Positions 14,711 to 20,711 of a stretch of DNA of 20,711 bases are shown here, in pieces; the stretch's first letter is position 1, and every line of letters begins with the position of its first letter. A program made the translations under genes and the position numbers. This DNA is from Pelargonium cotyledonis (taxonomy: Eukaryota; Streptophyta; Magnoliopsida; Geraniales; Geraniaceae): contig JAYMTA010001298.1 of the NCBI GenBank assembly GCA_036897625.1, forward strand, positions 1 through 20,711. The letters run 5' to 3'. Below the pieces are notes generated by a model. The model had not been told where the DNA came from and searched no databases. It worked only from the letters and a program-made list of their open reading frames with translations.

Positions 14711-15193
14711 CAACACCTCTGCTTCTCACTTCTCCTCACAGCTTAGCTTTAGCTTATTTTATTATTATTATTTTTTTGGGTTTTTTTTTTTTTTTTTTCT
14801 GAGAGCCACAAGTAACAAGTTGAAGCAAACATTTTTATTGGACTTTACTCCATGACTATGATTTATGAAGATTCTCTTCTTTTCATTTATGGATAATACT
14901 AATTTCATTTTGTTGGCCCAAATAGGTGGATATTTGGGACTCTTTACAAGTTGGAGCTGATATTTTTATTTGTCAGCAGCCTAAAATATTAGATTTTTTG
15001 TTTTATTATTTATTTTATTTTATTTTCTGTATGTTTCACTTTCTTTTTTTTAAGGTAAAAGTCATTACTTCCTGATTTTATTAAACAACAACACATATAT
15101 AATGCCGATAAAAAAAAAAACAACACATATATAGACAAAAACAATTACAAATAATTCCAACATAGTATTTATTTATTGACAATCTGTGAAGCT
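14711..15193. other. Spacer between the tandem BGLU genes (promoter of the first)
   Basis: This 483-base gap holds the 3' end of the 19128-15194 gene and the promoter of the 14710-11404 gene. It contains a T18 run (14781-14798) and ATT repeats (about 14759-14771), which read as A/T-rich TATA-like sequence on the minus strand. No additional gene is visible. Confidence 0.6.
15168..15177 (-). promoter_or_regulatory. Candidate poly(A) signal of the second BGLU gene
   Basis: The minus strand reads AATAAATAAA about 17 bases after the TAG at 15194. It is close to the stop codon but fits a plant near-upstream element. Confidence 0.35.
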
Positions 15194-19128
<3,935 letters not shown>

Positions 19129-19773
19129 CTTCACTCCACAACTCTCAAGAGATCACCACAGTATATGCTTTATCATCTGTCTCTCAGTGTGTGAAGTGTA
19201 AGTTCAACCATGTAATTTACTTTCTTCTTAGCCACAAAACACTTTTGATGATGATGGTTGGAAAGGACATTTGTGCCCACTTAGGCACTTATTCTTACAA
19301 ATGTGGTGGAAGTCAATCACTTTACGACTCTTCCATATGGTTGGCCTTTTTGGCCTCTTGCCAAGGACTGTCTTTGGCTGTTAGTATATCAAAGTAACCA
19401 TAATTATTCTCTTATTGAAAAGATATTTGTACCTTGTGTTAGAACTTTATTTTTACAAGATCAACCAATTGATATTTCTACAAGAAAATGTTTTTCCTTC
19501 ACAGTAACACTCCAAAATTTAAGTTTGCAAACAATTCCAAAACCAAACTTTGCTTCAGCCAAAAAATTTATACTTTATAGAGCAAGGACAAAACAATTCA
19601 TGTACAAAGATCAACCACAAGCTACAATAAATTTAATAGTAAGCTACACTAGCATATGCATATTGCATGGCAAACAAGCAACTATCAAACCAGCAAGTAC
19701 TGCACATTTAACTACTACTTCTGTAACAGAAGCAGCAGTGTTAGATTGACTATGAGAACATACTGCTCATCAT
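19129..19773. other. Spacer: BGLU promoter and kinase 3' flank
   Basis: This 645-base gap separates the ATG of the second BGLU gene from the stop codon of the next upstream kinase gene, which is also on the minus strand. Plus-strand open frames crossing it have no family features. No clear TATA box or further gene could be supported. Confidence 0.6.
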
Positions 19774-20171
19774 CTAGAGCTTGTAGTTTGGATTTGTCCT
19801 CCGCCGGTGACTCGAATGCTTCATCTCATGCTGATTCCGTTCTGGGGTCTTCGGTGTGTGTTTGGATGTGTGAAGGCGCTCCAATGTGGCAAGAACATCA
19901 GCCATGACTGGCCTATTCTTTGGATCCGTGTGGAGGCATTGGAGTGCGAGTGCTGCTGCAGCTTGGGCGGCTTTCTTGGAGTATTGACCCCCTAACCTTG
20001 TGTCCATTATTCTCAAAACCCGTCTGCTATCACTCAGGAATGGTTTCGCCCAATCCACCAGGGTCTCTTCAATACCCACAGCTTTCTCGTCGTCCAATGC
20101 CCGTCTTCCTGAGAGTAATTCTAACATGACAACTCCAAAGCTGTACACATCACTCTTTGGGGACAAGTGAC
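19774..20171 (-). CDS. Receptor-like cytoplasmic kinase (RLCK VII, PBL/APK-like), last coding exon only
   Basis: The exon begins after the acceptor AAGCAG at 20172, completes a Gly codon, and runs 131 codons to TAG (19776-19774). Seen: HLSPKSDVYSFGVVMLELLSGRRALDDEK (kinase subdomain IX), LVDWAKPFL, IMDTRLGGQY, and ALQCLHTDPKNRPVMADVLATLERL, whose Arg in NRP is the conserved subdomain XI arginine. The tail is basic (SSHRRR). This pattern is typical of PBL/APK2-type kinases, which act at the plasma membrane downstream of receptor kinases in immunity and growth. The ATP-binding and catalytic loops lie in exons beyond the window, so activity and exact subfamily cannot be judged. Confidence 0.87.
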
Positions 20172-20711
20172 CTGCTTGTTCCGAACAAAAGTTAAGAAAG
20201 GAAAAACAGCTCAGTAAAAATCTCACCATGTATACTCTTCAATAATATTAATAATAAGGAAGCAATCAAGCAAATGTGATTATGAATCCTCTAATACACC
20301 TCTAAAAAATGTCTTATATACTTCTTTTCAGTTTCTACATCAATTTCTGCTGAAAAGAATGATAGGCATAGCTGACAAAATCACCTACCATATTGAGCGT
20401 TCTTTCAAGCTATAGCGTACAAAATTTTAATATCAAAGGCAAGATTGTAGTAACACATTTATGAGTAACTCAAATGGTATTATAGCTAAGGAAACTGGAC
20501 TGACTCTGCCAAGTGTATTTTAAATATTGTGTTAAATTTCAATAAAGGGCTAAATATAATGGTCTGGGCTTCCCATACTAAAAGGTCAAACTTTTTAGTT
20601 GGGTTTGGCTTACACCATTATATTTAGCTCATTCTCATTCTATTTTTTCAATGTGGGACAACACCCACTTCTCAACACTCCCCCTCACGTGCGAGTCTCA
20701 CATTTTTCTTT
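20172..20711 (-). other. Intron of the RLCK gene, running off the window
   Basis: At least 540 bases upstream (in transcript sense) of the last exon contain no recognisable kinase exon. They hold the hairpin at 20549-20628 and, at the very end, repeat-like sequence ACACTCCCCCTCACGTG. The next exon must lie past base 20711. Confidence 0.6.
20549..20628. repeat. Long imperfect hairpin with exact 15-base arms
   Basis: GCTAAATATAATGGT (20549-20563) is the exact reverse complement of 20614-20628. A further inner pair, ACTAAAA (20577-20583) and TTTTAGT (20593-20599), continues the symmetry. The 80-base structure could be a tiny MITE or a foldback element fragment. Confidence 0.7.

Noticed and set aside
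19303..19749. A 148-codon plus-strand frame upstream of the second glucosidase
   Set aside because: It lies across the promoter and 3' flank, has no family features, and its length is within chance for this base composition.

Overview
This is a nuclear genome segment of a flowering plant, most likely a eudicot. The genes are split into many short exons by AT-rich GT-AG introns. The encoded proteins belong to plant-specific branches: a PITAIRE-type CDKC kinase, a plastid-type GNAT acetyltransferase, two GH1 beta-glucosidases of the BGLU11 kind, and a receptor-like cytoplasmic kinase. The family or species cannot be fixed from the sequence; a rosid would fit. No rRNA, tRNA, CRISPR, prokaryotic operon or viral gene was seen. 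All exon structures were assembled by hand from reading frames, splice signals and family homology, with no transcript data.

Layout: (1) 1-690, promoter and leader of the first gene. (2) 691-5686 (+), a complete 12-exon CDKC gene (510 aa), whose fourth intron has a GC-AG boundary. (3) 5687-6628, the tail-to-tail gap. (4) 6629-9453 (-), a complete 9-exon GNAT gene (311 aa), with a TATA-like box and a 10-bp palindromic G-box upstream. (5) 9454-11403, a gene-poor gap with a hAT-like MITE. (6) 11404-14710 (-), a 13-exon BGLU11-like gene (506 aa as modelled), in which one micro-exon appears to have a broken 5' splice site. (7) 15194-19128 (-), a second, apparently intact 13-exon BGLU11-like gene (518 aa), whose last intron is swollen with repeat debris. 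(8) 19774-20171 (-), the last coding exon of an RLCK VII (PBL/APK-like) kinase whose upstream part lies beyond the window.

The two glucosidases are a head-to-tail tandem duplication: nine of thirteen exons have identical lengths and all share the same phases. They look secreted and keep both catalytic glutamates, but lack several residues typical of GH1, including the tryptophan of the usual FEW motif. The other three genes are unrelated neighbours; plant genes here are transcribed separately, so no operon logic applies. The most interesting items are the probable splice-site lesion in the 14710-11404 glucosidase, the atypical active site shared by the pair, and a related group of small repeats near GGCGGA-type ends. 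I found no clear evidence for a wholly new biological system.
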